From Symbiodinium natans (lineage: Eukaryota; Sar; Dinophyceae; Suessiales; Symbiodiniaceae), in contig CAJNDS010002414.1 in assembly GCA_905221605.1 (NCBI GenBank), forward strand, positions 374,797-438,796: DNA of 64,000 bases. The letters run 5' to 3'. A program made the translations under genes and the position numbers. The number at the start of each line of letters is the position of its first letter. Within the stretch, counting starts at the first letter, position 1. Shown here piece after piece: positions 49,998 to 61,148 of the stretch. The notes under the pieces are model-generated. The model searched no databases, was not told where the DNA came from, and saw only the letters and a list, made by a program, of their open reading frames with translations.

Positions 49998-50618
49998 ACG
50001 GTTGAGGGACAACACCTCCTGGAACTGAGGTGCAAGAAGATAGCAGACCTGTGCGAGCGAATCGGGTTCCGAGGCCTTAACTTCCTTTGGTGGAACAGGG
50101 CCCCGTCTCAACCCCAGGATTCCGCCCGTGGGCTATCGGCGACCAAAGTGGCCGTCCACTGTGCCCTGGACAGTGTGCCACACGCCAAAGAGACTTGCTG
50201 CAAGGCAGACGGAGAGCGACGGACCATGCCGGCAATTGCATGCTGTGTATTTGCATGGTCACACCAGGGGCGTAGTGAAGGACTCTTCCTGGAACTGTCG
50301 CAGTCATATCGTATCCACTTTGTCCGTCGCACCAGGAGAGGCAACATAGCCTGGGGCAGCTGTGGGAATTGGAATGTCCAAAGAAGCCTGAATGCAGCTA
50401 ACCTCCACTTGCAGCTCCGGAACTTCCGATGCTGTGAAGATGCGAGACTTTGGAACATCGATTTCTATGTCGATCCCACAGACCCATCCCTGATGATTGA
50501 TGGCAGCGGACGTGTAATCAGATACCTGGGAAGGCTGGTGATAATGGTGTATGGCCCTGATGTGTCGAGAAGGATGCTGGCCTTGTCGGAAGATGATGAG
50601 GAATGGATGCTCCTTTGA
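49998..50618 (+). CDS. Open reading frame of unknown function between LINEs
   Basis: A plus-strand frame open from before 49998 to TGA at 50618 (over 200 codons) without an early ATG; a GTG lies at 50148 and the first ATG near 50226. The translation looks protein-like (KKIADLCERIGFRGLNFLWW; GNWNVQRSLNAANLHLQLRN; SLMIDGSGRVIRYLGRLVIM) and its upstream part runs through hairpin repeats. I recognise no family. It may be the 3' end of another retroelement ORF or a chance frame. Confidence 0.35.
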   Translation, partial: TVEGQHLLELRCKKIADLCERIGFRGLNFLWWNRAPSQPQDSARGLSATKVAVHCALDSVPHAKETCCKADGERRTMPAIACCVFAWSHQGRSEGLFLELSQSYRIHFVRRTRRGNIAWGSCGNWNVQRSLNAANLHLQLRNFRCCEDARLWNIDFYVDPTDPSLMIDGSGRVIRYLGRLVIMVYGPDVSRRMLALSEDDEEWMLL

Positions 50619-50827
50619 GGTGATGGAATGTCGCCGGCCAGTAACCAGGCAAGTGGAAGTGGATTGAATTGCGAGCACAGCCTCGCCACTAAGGGCCATG
50701 TGAGGGCAAACCCGAATGCAGGCTTAGCTTGCCGGAATGAGGGTGATCAACATACCCTCGCAGAACAATGCTTTCAGAACCCGTGAAACCAGCGGAGATG
50801 CCATGTGAGGCTATGCAAGGGCAGTTT

Positions 50828-50985
50828 CGGCCTCGCTATGCTGGAGCAAAGGTTCGGCCTCGCCGGGCTAAGGGAATGGATGGTTCGGCCTCGCCACGGC
50901 TGAGGGAACAACAGAAGGGTTGCGAAAACGCCTCGCTGATGAAGAACGGTGCATGAAGTTCCGGCCTCGCTTCAGCTGAGGGAAG
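50828..50985 (+). repeat. Hairpin repeat cluster outside the LINEs
   Basis: Copies such as GGCCTCGCCACGGCTGAGGG and GGCCTCGCTTCAGCTGAGGG, plus degraded forms (GGCCTCGCCGGGCTAAGGG). Their presence in this spacer shows that the repeat is not confined to one element. Confidence 0.8.
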
Positions 50986-51918
50986 AATGATGACAAGCAG
51001 TTCCTGGAAAAGATGCCGCATGGGCACAAGAGGGACTGATAATTGCGAGCATGACATGGAATGGGCAGACCGGGCACTGGAATGAATGCCGGAATTGAGT
51101 CCTGGAGACTCTGGAAGCACTGCATGCAGCTTGGACGGCTGATGCTACTGGGTGCAAAGCGGTCAAGAGCTTGAAGCATAGACTCCGCGGTGCCGGTGTG
51201 TCGGAGCAATTGATAGAAGACAACCGCAGCCCAGCAGTGCTCAATCACACAAAGCAATCATTCGGCCTCGACTTAGGTCTGAGGGAATGTGAGATATGGA
51301 AAGAGCAAACTCCAGAATATGGATAAAGGAAACTGGCCAGGCATGGAGGCCAGCAAAGAGCAGGTACCAGCATTGCACTGGAGAAGCCTCGAGTCCCAAT
51401 GGCAGTGAACTTTGTGGTGAGGAATACGTCGACTGGTAAGTAAGTGCGAGAAAGCCAGGGCGATTCTGGGGAGAACAGCAAGGCACGGTTAGTAAGTGCG
51501 AGAACACCGGAGCTGCTGAGAACCCTGGATTAGCCGGGACGTACTCCGTGAGGATTCGTTGTCACTGCTTTCAGAAATGCCCACAAGGACCAAGCATGCA
51601 GCTAACCCGTGGTTGCAGAGTGGGCCTCACTTCGGTTGAGGGTAATCGACTCCCAAGTGAGAGTATGGAGTTTTGGTGGCAAACAAGAGAGCCAGCCGAC
51701 TGTCTTTGGAACAATGGCTACGGCTGGATTGGAGAATGTCAAGTCTCACAATGGATAGCGGCCTCGTACATAATATCCTCACAGGCAGGGTGGGTTTGAC
51801 CTGGTAGTCGGCACCTTGCCCGGCCCCCTGTCAGGCGCCTGTACCGGCCACCTGTTGAAGGTGTGTGGCGTGGGGTCACCGGTGCGTAGCGGCGATTTCG
51901 GTCGCTTAGCGTCCTCCA

Positions 51919-52997
51919 GCCTAAAAAGGGGTATGTTTGGGCAGGTACTTCACCTGTTCCTCCTGCTTGGCTCGTGTTGGAGATGTGTGAATCGAGGGCA
52001 TGGATCCGTCAAGGTGAGATGACGAGAAAGTGCAGAATTGGGCCTCAATCGGAACGGTCTATGTATGGGGATTGACCACCCCGCCGGTAGAGGGATAGCG
52101 GCCTCTGAGAATCGGAGGGCATGGATCACCTCCCGGCAAAAGCCACAGGAAGTATGCCCTGTGCATCAAGAGGCAGCCACCGTAACCAGAGTCCATGAAG
52201 CCTTGGGCCATGACCTGGTTTGAAGACATGTCCGGCCTCACTACGGTTGAGGGGTGTGGATGGAAGCACTCAGGACATGCAATGAGACTCGTAGAACGAG
52301 CATCTGGGTCTACAGGAATGACCTCCATTCGGTTGAGGGATAGCGGCCTCCACGAACGAGGGCATGGATCACCTCCCGAATAGACAACACAGAGAATGTG
52401 CAAGCATACAGGCAATTTGCCTTGGCCAAAGTCTTCAAGCCAATGGCAACGACTTGGTCAAAACGACATTCCGGCCTCACTTCGGTTGAGGGTAGCGGTA
52501 CGTCAAAACCGAGGACAAGGAATGAGAGGGGGAACTTACCGGCAGTTTCACCCCACAGTTTTAGCAAGCTTTTGTTTCACTTGAACCCACAGCCCCTTCG
52601 GGTGGCTACGCCTCGCAGCGTGCAGACGAAAGTTCCTGTCTGGCTCAAGGTTTCGGCTCAACCCCGGTGGGGTGCTCAGGTAGGGAGTGCTGTTGCCTGG
52701 AGACTGTACCTAAGGGTGGGCTCCAACAGGACTCAAACCGCAACCACTGTGTTTGCTTGGTAGTCGGCTGCCAGCAACATAGCTGCCTGAGTACGGCCTC
52801 GCCAAGTGCTGAGGGAACTTTTCGGCCTCGCTTCGGCAGAGGGTGTGTTTTCGGCCTCGCTTCGGCAGAGGGAGTGGCCAAGTTTCGGCCTCGCTCCGGC
52901 TGAGGACACATAAAGTTCGGCCTCACTACGGTTGAGGGTATCTTCCGGCCTCGCATTGCTGAGGTGCTGGTGGGACTGGCATCAGGCTGCAGTAGTC
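51919..52997 (+). promoter_or_regulatory. E6 5' untranslated region
   Basis: It is collinear with 40397-41476, with hairpins at about 52233-52252 and 52473-52492 and a six-copy cluster at 52795-52955. Small indels separate it from E5 (for example GGCCTCAATCGGAACGG versus GGCCTCAATCAATATGGAAC). Confidence 0.6.
52590..52790 (+). repeat. Cassette repeat, copy 3 (E6 5' side)
   Basis: Nearly identical to copy 1 at 41070-41270. TGGCTCAAG is at 52641-52649. Confidence 0.85.
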
Positions 52998-53969
52998 ATG
53001 GGGAAGCATTGTACTGTGTGTGCCCACTGCGAGGTGGGTTGGGTCTGGAATGAAGACTTGTACTACAACCCGAACTGCTGGCATTGCGGAAAGGCGTGGA
53101 AAAAGGCCACTTACCGTGAGCGAGCATGGTCAAGCCAGCGGAAGAAGTGGCAGTGGCCAAAGGAAGATGCTACTTGGTGGACAAGACCTGCCAAGAACAA
53201 AGAAGGGATGGCCGACCAAGCCCTCACGAAGGCGTGGGGTACGCTTTCTATGGAGGCAAAGAAGGCCATCGAAGAAGCAGGATGGAAGCCGCGGACGATG
53301 GAGCCGGGGCCAATTTGGCCCCCGGGATTACCTGGCAATGGATCGCAGGCAGAAAGCATGTCGCAGAAGGAGTACCATGCGGCCATTGAGACTGTGTGGC
53401 AAGGAGCCGAGCCTGCAGTGCAAAGGCTCCTCAGAGCGGCGGGTATACCCCCGCCGGGGGATTACAAGCCTGAGGACGAGACGCCAAAGCAGGAACTCAG
53501 CCGCCATGTTGGTACATACAGACGAACGACAAACAAGCTGAGAACGCTCATTGAGAAGAAGGTCCGGCTTCAAGACAAAACGGAGAAGATCAAGAGCGAG
53601 TTTGAGCAGGCCATGAAGCAGCTTGCGCAAGTCAGCCAGGCCATCCAGGCCACGGAGCTGGAGGTAGCGGAAGCACAGAAGAAGGTCCAAGCCTGTGTGA
53701 AGGATGAAGAGGACTCGCCATACAAGGACGTCGCGGCCTACCTGGAAAAGGAAGGGATCATCCTGTCTGAGGAGCAAGCGGAGGCGCTCAAAACAAGGAT
53801 GGCAGTCAAAGTCGTGGAGACAGACTGGACGGGAGTCTTGGGACCAAGAGAGCCGAGCATGCCAGTTGAACTTGGCATATATGGGCCGATGCGCATGTCT
53901 CGAGATGTGTCAGTCAGGGCAACGCCGACGGGGCGCGAACGCTCGCCGGCGCGTGCCCAGGGCGAGTGA
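52998..53969 (+). CDS. E6 ORF1 protein
   Basis: 323 codons from the ATG in TCATGGGGAAG, matching E5 ORF1 almost throughout, including CTVCAHC, CWHC and the coiled coil. Only a few residues differ (for example RTLIEKK for RSLIEKK and AQGE for AHGE at the end). Most base changes are silent, so it looks intact even though ORF2 of this copy is broken. Confidence 0.85.
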   Translation: MGKHCTVCAHCEVGWVWNEDLYYNPNCWHCGKAWKKATYRERAWSSQRKKWQWPKEDATWWTRPAKNKEGMADQALTKAWGTLSMEAKKAIEEAGWKPRTMEPGPIWPPGLPGNGSQAESMSQKEYHAAIETVWQGAEPAVQRLLRAAGIPPPGDYKPEDETPKQELSRHVGTYRRTTNKLRTLIEKKVRLQDKTEKIKSEFEQAMKQLAQVSQAIQATELEVAEAQKKVQACVKDEEDSPYKDVAAYLEKEGIILSEEQAEALKTRMAVKVVETDWTGVLGPREPSMPVELGIYGPMRMSRDVSVRATPTGRERSPARAQGE

Positions 53970-54038
53970 AACCTCAGGCTGGGACAGGAGCGGAGGGGCC
54001 GACACCTCAGGGCAGCTCCTGGTCCGAACAGCCAAAAT

Positions 54039-57000
54039 ATGAAAGAAAGACAAGTAGAGGAGTCTCAATGGGGAGACTCTGATTTCTCTTTTGACGGTGG
54101 CCGAAAGCAGTGTCACGGGGACATTGTATGGCCACAGGTACATGGGGAAGGCAGTCAAGCTGTGTATAGTACCCAAGTGCCTAATACAAACAGCACAGTG
54201 GAAGACAGCCAAGAGAGCTGGAGTCCAGTAACGCGGGGTCCAAAGTCAGCCCGTGCTGTGGATAGCAGTTGGGCGGTCACAGGGCCCAGATACTTCGGTC
54301 TGGGAGGTGCGGACCATGAGGATGAATGTGTGAATTCGGCCTCGCAAAAAGCAGAGGGAAGCCAAACACAGATGGGAGACCCAACTGCGGTAAGAGGGGA
54401 TAGCCTAAAGGCCTCGCAGAAAGCTGAGGAAGCAAGGTTGTCGGCCTCGCAAAGTGCTGAGGGTCACCAAAGGAAGCAAAAGCCCAAGAAACGGAAAGCG
54501 CACCCAAGAGCACCACCTAAGGATCTACCACAGGAGTGGCAAATGTTGTTATCAAGTGGTGGGTAGATATGATGCTTCCAGTGAGGCTGCCGCACTCGAA
54601 GCCATTGAGAAACTGGAAGAGCAGGAACTCAACCCGCTACAACAACGAGCATGCCACGAAGTGCTTCGTTCCTTTGTGGAGCAGGACGCACAATATGCCA
54701 AATGGATCTTGGCAGATGTGGTAAGTGGGTATCGCCAAGATGATAAGGCCGAATGCGTCAAAATCACCTCGGCTAACATCACCAGCTGGAGGAAACCCAT
54801 AGCGGCATGGATACACGAACTAGGACCGGACCTGGTGGTGCTGCAGGAAACCCATCTCAAGACGGAGGGTATCCAGCAAGCCATGAGCCATTGCCAAGAT
54901 ATGGGATACACCTTCATTGGCATGCCAGGCAGTACAAAAACTAAGGGTGTACAAGGAGGCCTGGCAGTGGTGGCACCCCGACATAGGAACCTGCGATACC
55001 TTACTGAGTATGGGACAGGACCGGCGGGCTTCCTGGCATGTGCCATGAGAAATAAAGGCTGGGATTTGATCATCGTCAGTCTGTATTTGGAGAGCGGGGT
55101 CGGATTCCAGGCTCCAAACAATATCCAAGTACTGGCGAGACTGATAGCCTTTCTCAAGGGCTGCAAAGTGCCATATATGGTGCTGGGTGATTGGAATGAA
55201 GCCCAGGATACCATGAGGGGCACAACTCTGGCGACAGAAGTTGGTGGTGCATTTGTTGGAGTGGGGGAACCAACGGCCCAAGGATCGGACGAAATCGATT
55301 ACGGGCTGGTTGCGAAATGCTTGGTGCCCATCCTGCAAGTGAAAACGGATTGGGAAACCCCTTTTCGGCCTCATGCTGCAATGCATTGGAGGGTAGCCCA
55401 ACCGTGCAGTAGCCCTGATGTTCCCCAGATGAAGAAGGCGGGAGCACTGGTGACGGAGACTGTGGAATACGAACCAGTTCAAAACACACAGAGCATCAAC
55501 ATCTTGGATGAACCCAAGATGGTAGATGAGCTCAGTGAGACATTTGCTCACCTGAGTGCCGGTGTGGAGAGGTCGATCACAGGCCGAATCGACGGTATGG
55601 GTGTTGTTAAATCGGAGATTGTGCGGAAGAAATTGGTGGTCAACAACCCGGAGAACGTTGTCTGGACGGGCAAGAGGGCGGCCTTTTGGAACCGGGTCCA
55701 ACAATGGGTCAAACAAGGCAGACATCATGGCGATGCACATCCGGTGGCGCGTCTGGTCCAACGCAGGCTCGGCGAGTATTACGAGGGTGATGCGCAGAAC
55801 CAGGAGGATATGCTTGCGAGTATCCTGGGCCGGGGTACGGACGCTAGGCTTGTTCTGAAGCGCATCGACGAACAGCAATGCTACGCGAGAAAGGCGGATA
55901 TGGAGGAGACAGCCCACCAGTACAAGCAATGGCTCAGTAAGGCCATGGAAAAGGGCATGCGACCATTATACAATGCCTTGCGAAAAGAAGAACAAGTGGT
56001 ACACAGACCCTACATGGAATATGACATGCTGGAACGGCCACACATTCGCCGAGACCACTGGGCGGCAGTGTGGACGACGGGCCAGCCGTTGGCAAAATCG
56101 GCCTCGCTCATGACGGAGCTTGAGGATGCAGCCAAAAACAAGCGGCCAGCGTGGAGCCGCTGAACCCTGTCGAGGTCAAGGCAAGGATCAAAAAACTGGC
56201 ACTAAAGAGCCCGGGGCCGGATGGCTGGAGGATTGACCATTTGCAGGCCATGGACGATAAAGCAGTGGAACTAAAGTTGGCTGGAGGATTGACCATTTGC
56301 AGGCCATGGACGATAAAGCAGTGAAGCCGTTGTGTCCTTCTACCATGAATGTGAGGCCAAGGCAGCATGGCCGCAGCAAATGACAGTCTCCCTTATAGCA
56401 ATGCTGCCGAAGAATCTGACCCGGGAAAGACCAATCGCCTTGCTACACATCCTGTACAGGACTTGGGTCCGTCTGCGATGGGATTTGGTAAGTACTTGGC
56501 AGGCAGGCTATGCCACAACTGCCACGTACGACAAGGCAGTCCCAGGCAGTTGCTGCTTGGACGTGGCCGTAGGCAGACTACTGCGAAATGAGGTGGCAAA
56601 GACAAATGGAGTGCATGTGGTGTCACTCTTTGTGGACCTCGAGTCCTTTTTCGATACCATCCAATTTCAGCAATTGATCATGGCAGCAACGGCCCTGCAA
56701 TATCCACCGCTAATCCTGAAGATGGCACTGGAAGTGTACATGGGTGCCAGATACTTGGTGGCGGATGGGGTGCTATCGGCAGGCATCAGAGCTACAAATG
56801 GCGTGCAAGCGGGTTGCCCAGCGGCGCCATCGTTAGCAAAGGTGGCATTGCACCCGGTGATAGAAAAGATCCAAAGGCGACGAGATGTGGCAAACGTGGA
56901 CTGTTGGTTGGATGATGTCTCAATTGACATCCAGCATAAGTCCTTTAAACACGTGGCGGATAGTGCCATACGAGTCTACCGCAGCTTAAAGGACGGGATG

Positions 57001-59310
57001 GATGCTAATGGTTTCAAGATTTCATCCAAGAAGACAGGGTTTGTGGCCAGCAGTACCCAGGCGAGCAAGCACCTGCGTGAACTCCTGCTGCCTCATGAGC
57101 CACAGGTGTACGACGTGATGCGTGACCTGGGCGTCGACAGTACAGGGGGGCGAAAGCGTCGCTTGGTGACGTCGGCAACGCGGGCCAAGAAAGCCCATGC
57201 GAGACATAGCAAACTGTCTAGGCTGGGGCCGCCGCCCAGCACTAAACTCCGCGTGGTCAAGGCAGCGATCACATCAGTTGCTTTGTGGGGGCACCCATCT
57301 GTGGGGGTTTCACCCAAAAGAATGAAATGGCTCCGAACAGTGGTAGGAAAACACCTGGGTAAATACAAGCTTGGGAGTTTGGAAACCATATTGGACATGG
57401 GAGCCAAGAAATGCCAGGATCCAAAGCGCACAATCCACAAGCAGCATTTCAAAGTGGTGGCCAAAGTTTTCCGTGCATGGATCGGTGGCGGAAAAGCCCA
57501 CTTTGACTTGGCCTGGAAAACCACTTGGAAGAGGTTGAGTGCGGCCAAACACCACTGGCCACTGGTCACGGGGCCGATGGCAGCAACCATGGCGTACTTA
57601 CTGGATCTGAAGGTAGATGCCAGTGACCCAGGCAAATGGAAGAGAGGGAGTGTCCTCAACGTTGATTGGACCCAGCCACGCATGGGTAGCCTCGCCTACA
57701 AATGGCTTGAGGGATTCCTGGAGGAACAGAAGCGGGCTGCGATAGCGCGACAGGCAGGTGGCGCTGGTGCCCAAGAGGGGCTGGATTGGACGCCGCATCA
57801 CAAGCTGACGAAGCTGGGAGGCCTCAGTCCAGGCCTTATGGAAGGTATAAAGTCAGTGTGGCACGCGGGCGTCATCACGGAGTCCAAGCCAGGATGGTGC
57901 AAGAAGTGCCAAATGCCAGCAACTCTGGAGCATGTCCTCAAGGAATGTCCTTACTGGCGTGAACAAGGGTTCAAAGAACCCAAGCTCCAGGAATACTTGC
58001 GTCACAAATACCCATGGGAGTGTCTGTGGACAAGGGCACTCCTGCCAAAGCCGGCGGTGTGGCACCCGAAGCCGCCGGAACACCTTTTAGGTCTACGTTA
58101 CCAAGGATGCTTTGCAGCAGATGCAAAAGTGGAAGCGGAAGGCTTGATCTTCGCCACTGACGCAAGTGGAGGTCCAGGAGGAATAGACCCACGTGTACAA
58201 ACATCAGCCCTCGCAGTGGTGGCTATGTCCTGGACAAATGGTGTCCTGGGGGAAGCCGGACGGATTACAGAGCTGGTCTACCCGTGGCAGCCGGTGGTGG
58301 ACATGGAGCGCCGTGCACTTTTCCGACTAATGGAGCACACGGAGGATCTGATTGATGTCACTATGGATTGCAAGCCGGCAGTCCAAGTGCTACAAAAAAC
58401 ACAACCGCCGGAGGATGACCTGGAATGGAGCAAAGTGTGGAATGACAGGAAACGTATCAAGGCAACCTGGGTCCCGTCCCACAAAACTGAAGAGGAATTC
58501 CTGGCGAAGATGGGGCCGGGCACGTTGTGGCGACGTGCAGCGAATGACATGGCAGACAAAGTATGTGGTGCAGTAGCGGCGGCTGCTTACAGCCCAGCGC
58601 ACAAGAGGCGTGTCAAAGAGTTGGACAATGTGGTGCGCACACTTTCCCTGGCGTACGGTGCACGCGCAGCCCACATATTGAGGAAGCGCAAAGAAGAAGA
58701 CTTCCCCTTCATTCTGGACCATGCGCATTACAAAGAGAAGATGGAGGCCTCGCAGAAAGCTGAGGGATGCAAAAAAGAGCAGGGCAACGCCAAACTCAAC
58801 AAACGCCAGCGGCTATGGCAGTTGCTTAAAGACCCGGAGCGCGGGCATCAATGGGAGAAGGGCAGCGAACACCCCCGGAATTTAACACTGAAATGTCAAC
58901 TGTGCGGGTTGTATGTACAACAAACCCTCACGAACTTGGAGGTGGTCTTGGAGCAGTACTGCGTCAACCAGCCGGAGGCGCGAGTGCGTGAAGAGTGGGG
59001 TATCCACCCCTCCCATAATATGGTGAATTTGGGAATCCGTTGGGTTTGCACAAAGTGTGACCGAACACATGCACCGGTCAGCCAGAAGTGCAATAAAAGC
59101 CTGGCGGGGGAGTGCAAATCGCGGACTTCTCAGGGCAAGCTGGTTACCCAAGCGCAAACCCTTGTCAATGGTGGAAGTATGAGCAACGTCCAGTTTCAAC
59201 AGCCTCGCGTTCAGTTTGGTGGGAAACACGCCAAAGCCAAGCCCCAAGCCAGCGCACAGCAGAAGATGTCATTGTTTGTTAGGCCTCGCCAAGCTGAGGG
59301 AACGCAGTAA
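54039..59310 (+). pseudogene. E6 ORF2 (endonuclease-RT-RNase H), three disruptions
   Basis: It is collinear with E5 ORF2 but broken into open pieces ending at 54566, 56163 and 59310. (1) GCTGTGCCAAG of E5 is GTTGTTATCAAG here (~54546-54557), a +1 shift just before the endonuclease. (2) An A6 run is A5 (56134-56138), a -1 shift between endonuclease and RT. (3) A 45-bp stretch (56222-56266) is repeated at 56278-56322 after an 11-bp linker, with one T lost at the join. All endonuclease, RT (WLDD) and RNase H motifs remain readable in their own frames, and the terminal RPRQAEG peptide is kept. It could still be mobilised in trans by an intact copy such as E5. Confidence 0.92.
54336..54462 (+). 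repeat. Three in-frame hairpin repeats in E6 ORF2
   Basis: These correspond to 42815-42940 and are read as ASQKAEG, ASQKAEE and ASQSAEG. The middle copy has the full GGCCTCG arm where E5 has GACCTCG. Confidence 0.85.
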
Positions 59311-59541
59311 TTCCGCAGCCGTTTGGTGCAAGGAGACAGGGTTTCGTCCTCGTAGCTGAGGGTGAGGGCCTCGCAACGGGGAATTGCGATTGGTTTTACG
59401 GCCTCGCTTTGCTGAGGGAGTGTAGCTCGGCCTCGCGGTGCTGCGTGCTTGCGACACCGCAGAGGGTAAGAGAGGAGGCCTCGGCCTCGCAGAGTGAGGG
59501 TGAAACAACGGCGTCCTCATCCTCAAGGCGGGCCTGTAGCA
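59280..59541 (+). other. E6 ORF2-ORF3 interval, shortened
   Basis: A hairpin cluster (59280-59500) is followed directly by CCTCAAGGCGGGCC. Compared with E5, 244 bases between two CAA trinucleotides (47948 and 48192) are absent, removing the small open frame found in E5. ORF3 still starts at its own ATG. Confidence 0.75.
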
Positions 59542-60768
59542 ATGAGGCAATGGAAGACGGATGCTACGATGAGAAGACAAGGGTCCCGACTGCCATCCTG
59601 GTTAAGGAATCGGCCGGACAAAGGCAAGGGCAAAAGCAAGAGCAAGCAGAAGGACCAGCCCCGAGAACGTTCCCCGCTTCGACAGGCCAGACACCCGGAG
59701 CAGCCTTGGGAGAGGGAAGAGGAGAGTGCTTCGGAATCTCCGGTGGGTCCGGTACGCCTACGGGAGAGAGGAGAAGACAGCGCGGCCTCGCACCAAGCTG
59801 AGGGTGTCAATACAGAGCAAGAGGCAAGCGAGCCTCGTACAGTCACGCTGGCGGAAGGGCCAGGTGCCCACAATATGGCCTCGCAGGAAGCTGAGGGAAA
59901 GGAGAAAAAGGAAGCCATGGGGCAAGCCAAGCCTGTGCACCTTTTGGTGCACAAACTGCAGAACCAGCAAAGGCCAAGGACAGCGCTCCATTGGCTTGGG
60001 GAGGTCCAATTGGTCCGCAACCCAACGACAGGGCAAAGCTTACAGCCTAGGGTGCTTCCCTTCATAGGTGCAGGGCGCACTCGACGAGGATATGCTCTGG
60101 ATCGGCTATGGGTCATGAAACTGGCGATGGAACCCCAGAGCTTTGGCAACGAAGCAGGGTATGGGGAACAATTCCCCACCCTGGTCACCAGGACCCTGTG
60201 GGCAGGATGGATTGGAGTCCTTTTCGACGAAGCGGTGGAGGGTTACTGCCACCACTACTTCTATGGAAGTATCATCCGCAGGGCAGAGCTGTTCAACACA
60301 TGGTGGCAGGAACATCGCCATGAAGCCGGGGTCCTCAGACAGTCCCTGTTTTACCTGGTGGCTATAACGTCATGGCTGACCATGCAAGGAGTTGCTCTAT
60401 CGGATGTCACGGTGAGCAACGTTGGGCGCGACCCAATGTCAGGATCGTTACCACGGGCAGTGTTCTTTGACACGGCGGAGTGGACGATGCTGCAGGAGGA
60501 GAGATACAAGCTATCAAGCGGCCTTGTACGCCTCCTGGAGAAGTATGATGAGGAGCTACTGGCAACCATACGTGGATTGGTCAGAACGTACGACGGCAAG
60601 GCCAGCGCGCTTTGGATGGCGTGCGTAGGCAATGTCGGGCCATTTGCCCAGCACCTGCTGGATGCCGGGATTGCAAAACGAGGATGGGATGGAACCCTAC
60701 TTTCGGTTCCGGCAACAGAGATCCAGAAAATCACGCTGGGCATGCCGTATGACGAAGCTGATGAGTAA
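59542..60768 (+). CDS. E6 ORF3: unidentified protein with a kinase-like loop
   Basis: 408 codons from the ATG at 59542; an upstream GTG at 59494 would add 16. It aligns end to end with E5 ORF3. SDVTVSN and FFDTAEW are unchanged, as are the in-frame ASHQAEG and ASQEAEG peptides. Differences are few (for example SSGLVRL for SCGLVRL, NTEQEASE for NEEQEASQ). The frame is open although ORF2 of the same copy is broken. Confidence 0.7.
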   Translation: MRQWKTDATMRRQGSRLPSWLRNRPDKGKGKSKSKQKDQPRERSPLRQARHPEQPWEREEESASESPVGPVRLRERGEDSAASHQAEGVNTEQEASEPRTVTLAEGPGAHNMASQEAEGKEKKEAMGQAKPVHLLVHKLQNQQRPRTALHWLGEVQLVRNPTTGQSLQPRVLPFIGAGRTRRGYALDRLWVMKLAMEPQSFGNEAGYGEQFPTLVTRTLWAGWIGVLFDEAVEGYCHHYFYGSIIRRAELFNTWWQEHRHEAGVLRQSLFYLVAITSWLTMQGVALSDVTVSNVGRDPMSGSLPRAVFFDTAEWTMLQEERYKLSSGLVRLLEKYDEELLATIRGLVRTYDGKASALWMACVGNVGPFAQHLLDAGIAKRGWDGTLLSVPATEIQKITLGMPYDEADE

Positions 60769-61148
60769 GCAGCGCAAGCCAGACAAGAAACATGGATAGT
60801 GGTCAGAGAGGCACCAAAAAAACCGAATCAAAATACCGCCTCGGCGTGCTGGCTGAGGAGTTTCGGCCTCGACTTCGGTCTGAGGGGTGCAAGAGAGGGA
60901 ACTTCGGCCTCAGCATGGCCTGAGGGACTTTCGGCCTCGACCACGGTCTGAGGGAATGGATTTCGGCCTCGACAAATGTCTGAGGGAAGTGAGGGCTAGT
61001 ACCGGTAGTCTCACTGTGCAGAGTTTGTAGCTTGTATGTTTCACCTATTAACCTCAGCCCCTTCGGGTGGCTACGCCAAGCAGCGTGCAGACGAAAGTTC
61101 CTGTCTGGCTCAAGGTTTCGGCTCAACCCCGGTGGGGTGCTCAGGTAG
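60769..61148 (+). other. E6 3' UTR
   Basis: A7 run at 60816-60822, then a hairpin cluster at 60837-60990 including CCTCAGCATGGCCTGAGG where E5 has CCTCGGCATGACCTGAGG. Cassette copy 4 starts at 61055. Close similarity to E5 ends near CAGGTAG (61148). Confidence 0.65.

Larger units (their letters stand above)
49815..51918. other. Region between the two LINEs
   Basis: It begins with the rest of cassette copy 2 and contains about ten further hairpin repeats (49925-50009, 50828-50985, 51262-51283, 51624-51643) outside any LINE shared with E6. Apart from the open frame ending at 50618 I see no gene. The last ~110 bases before E6 are GC-rich (GGTGTGTGGCGTGGGGTCAC) with no repeat partner in the window. 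Confidence 0.6.
51919..61148 (+). mobile_element. E6: second LINE copy, ORF2 inactivated
   Basis: It has the same 5' end and layout as E5, and sequence identity is high throughout. Differences: ORF2 carries two single-base frameshifts and a 56-bp insertion, 244 bp are missing between ORF2 and ORF3, and the A-run is A7. Flanking DNA differs from that of E5, so the two copies arose by separate insertions or the flanks have since rearranged. ORF1 and ORF3 remain open. Confidence 0.9.
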
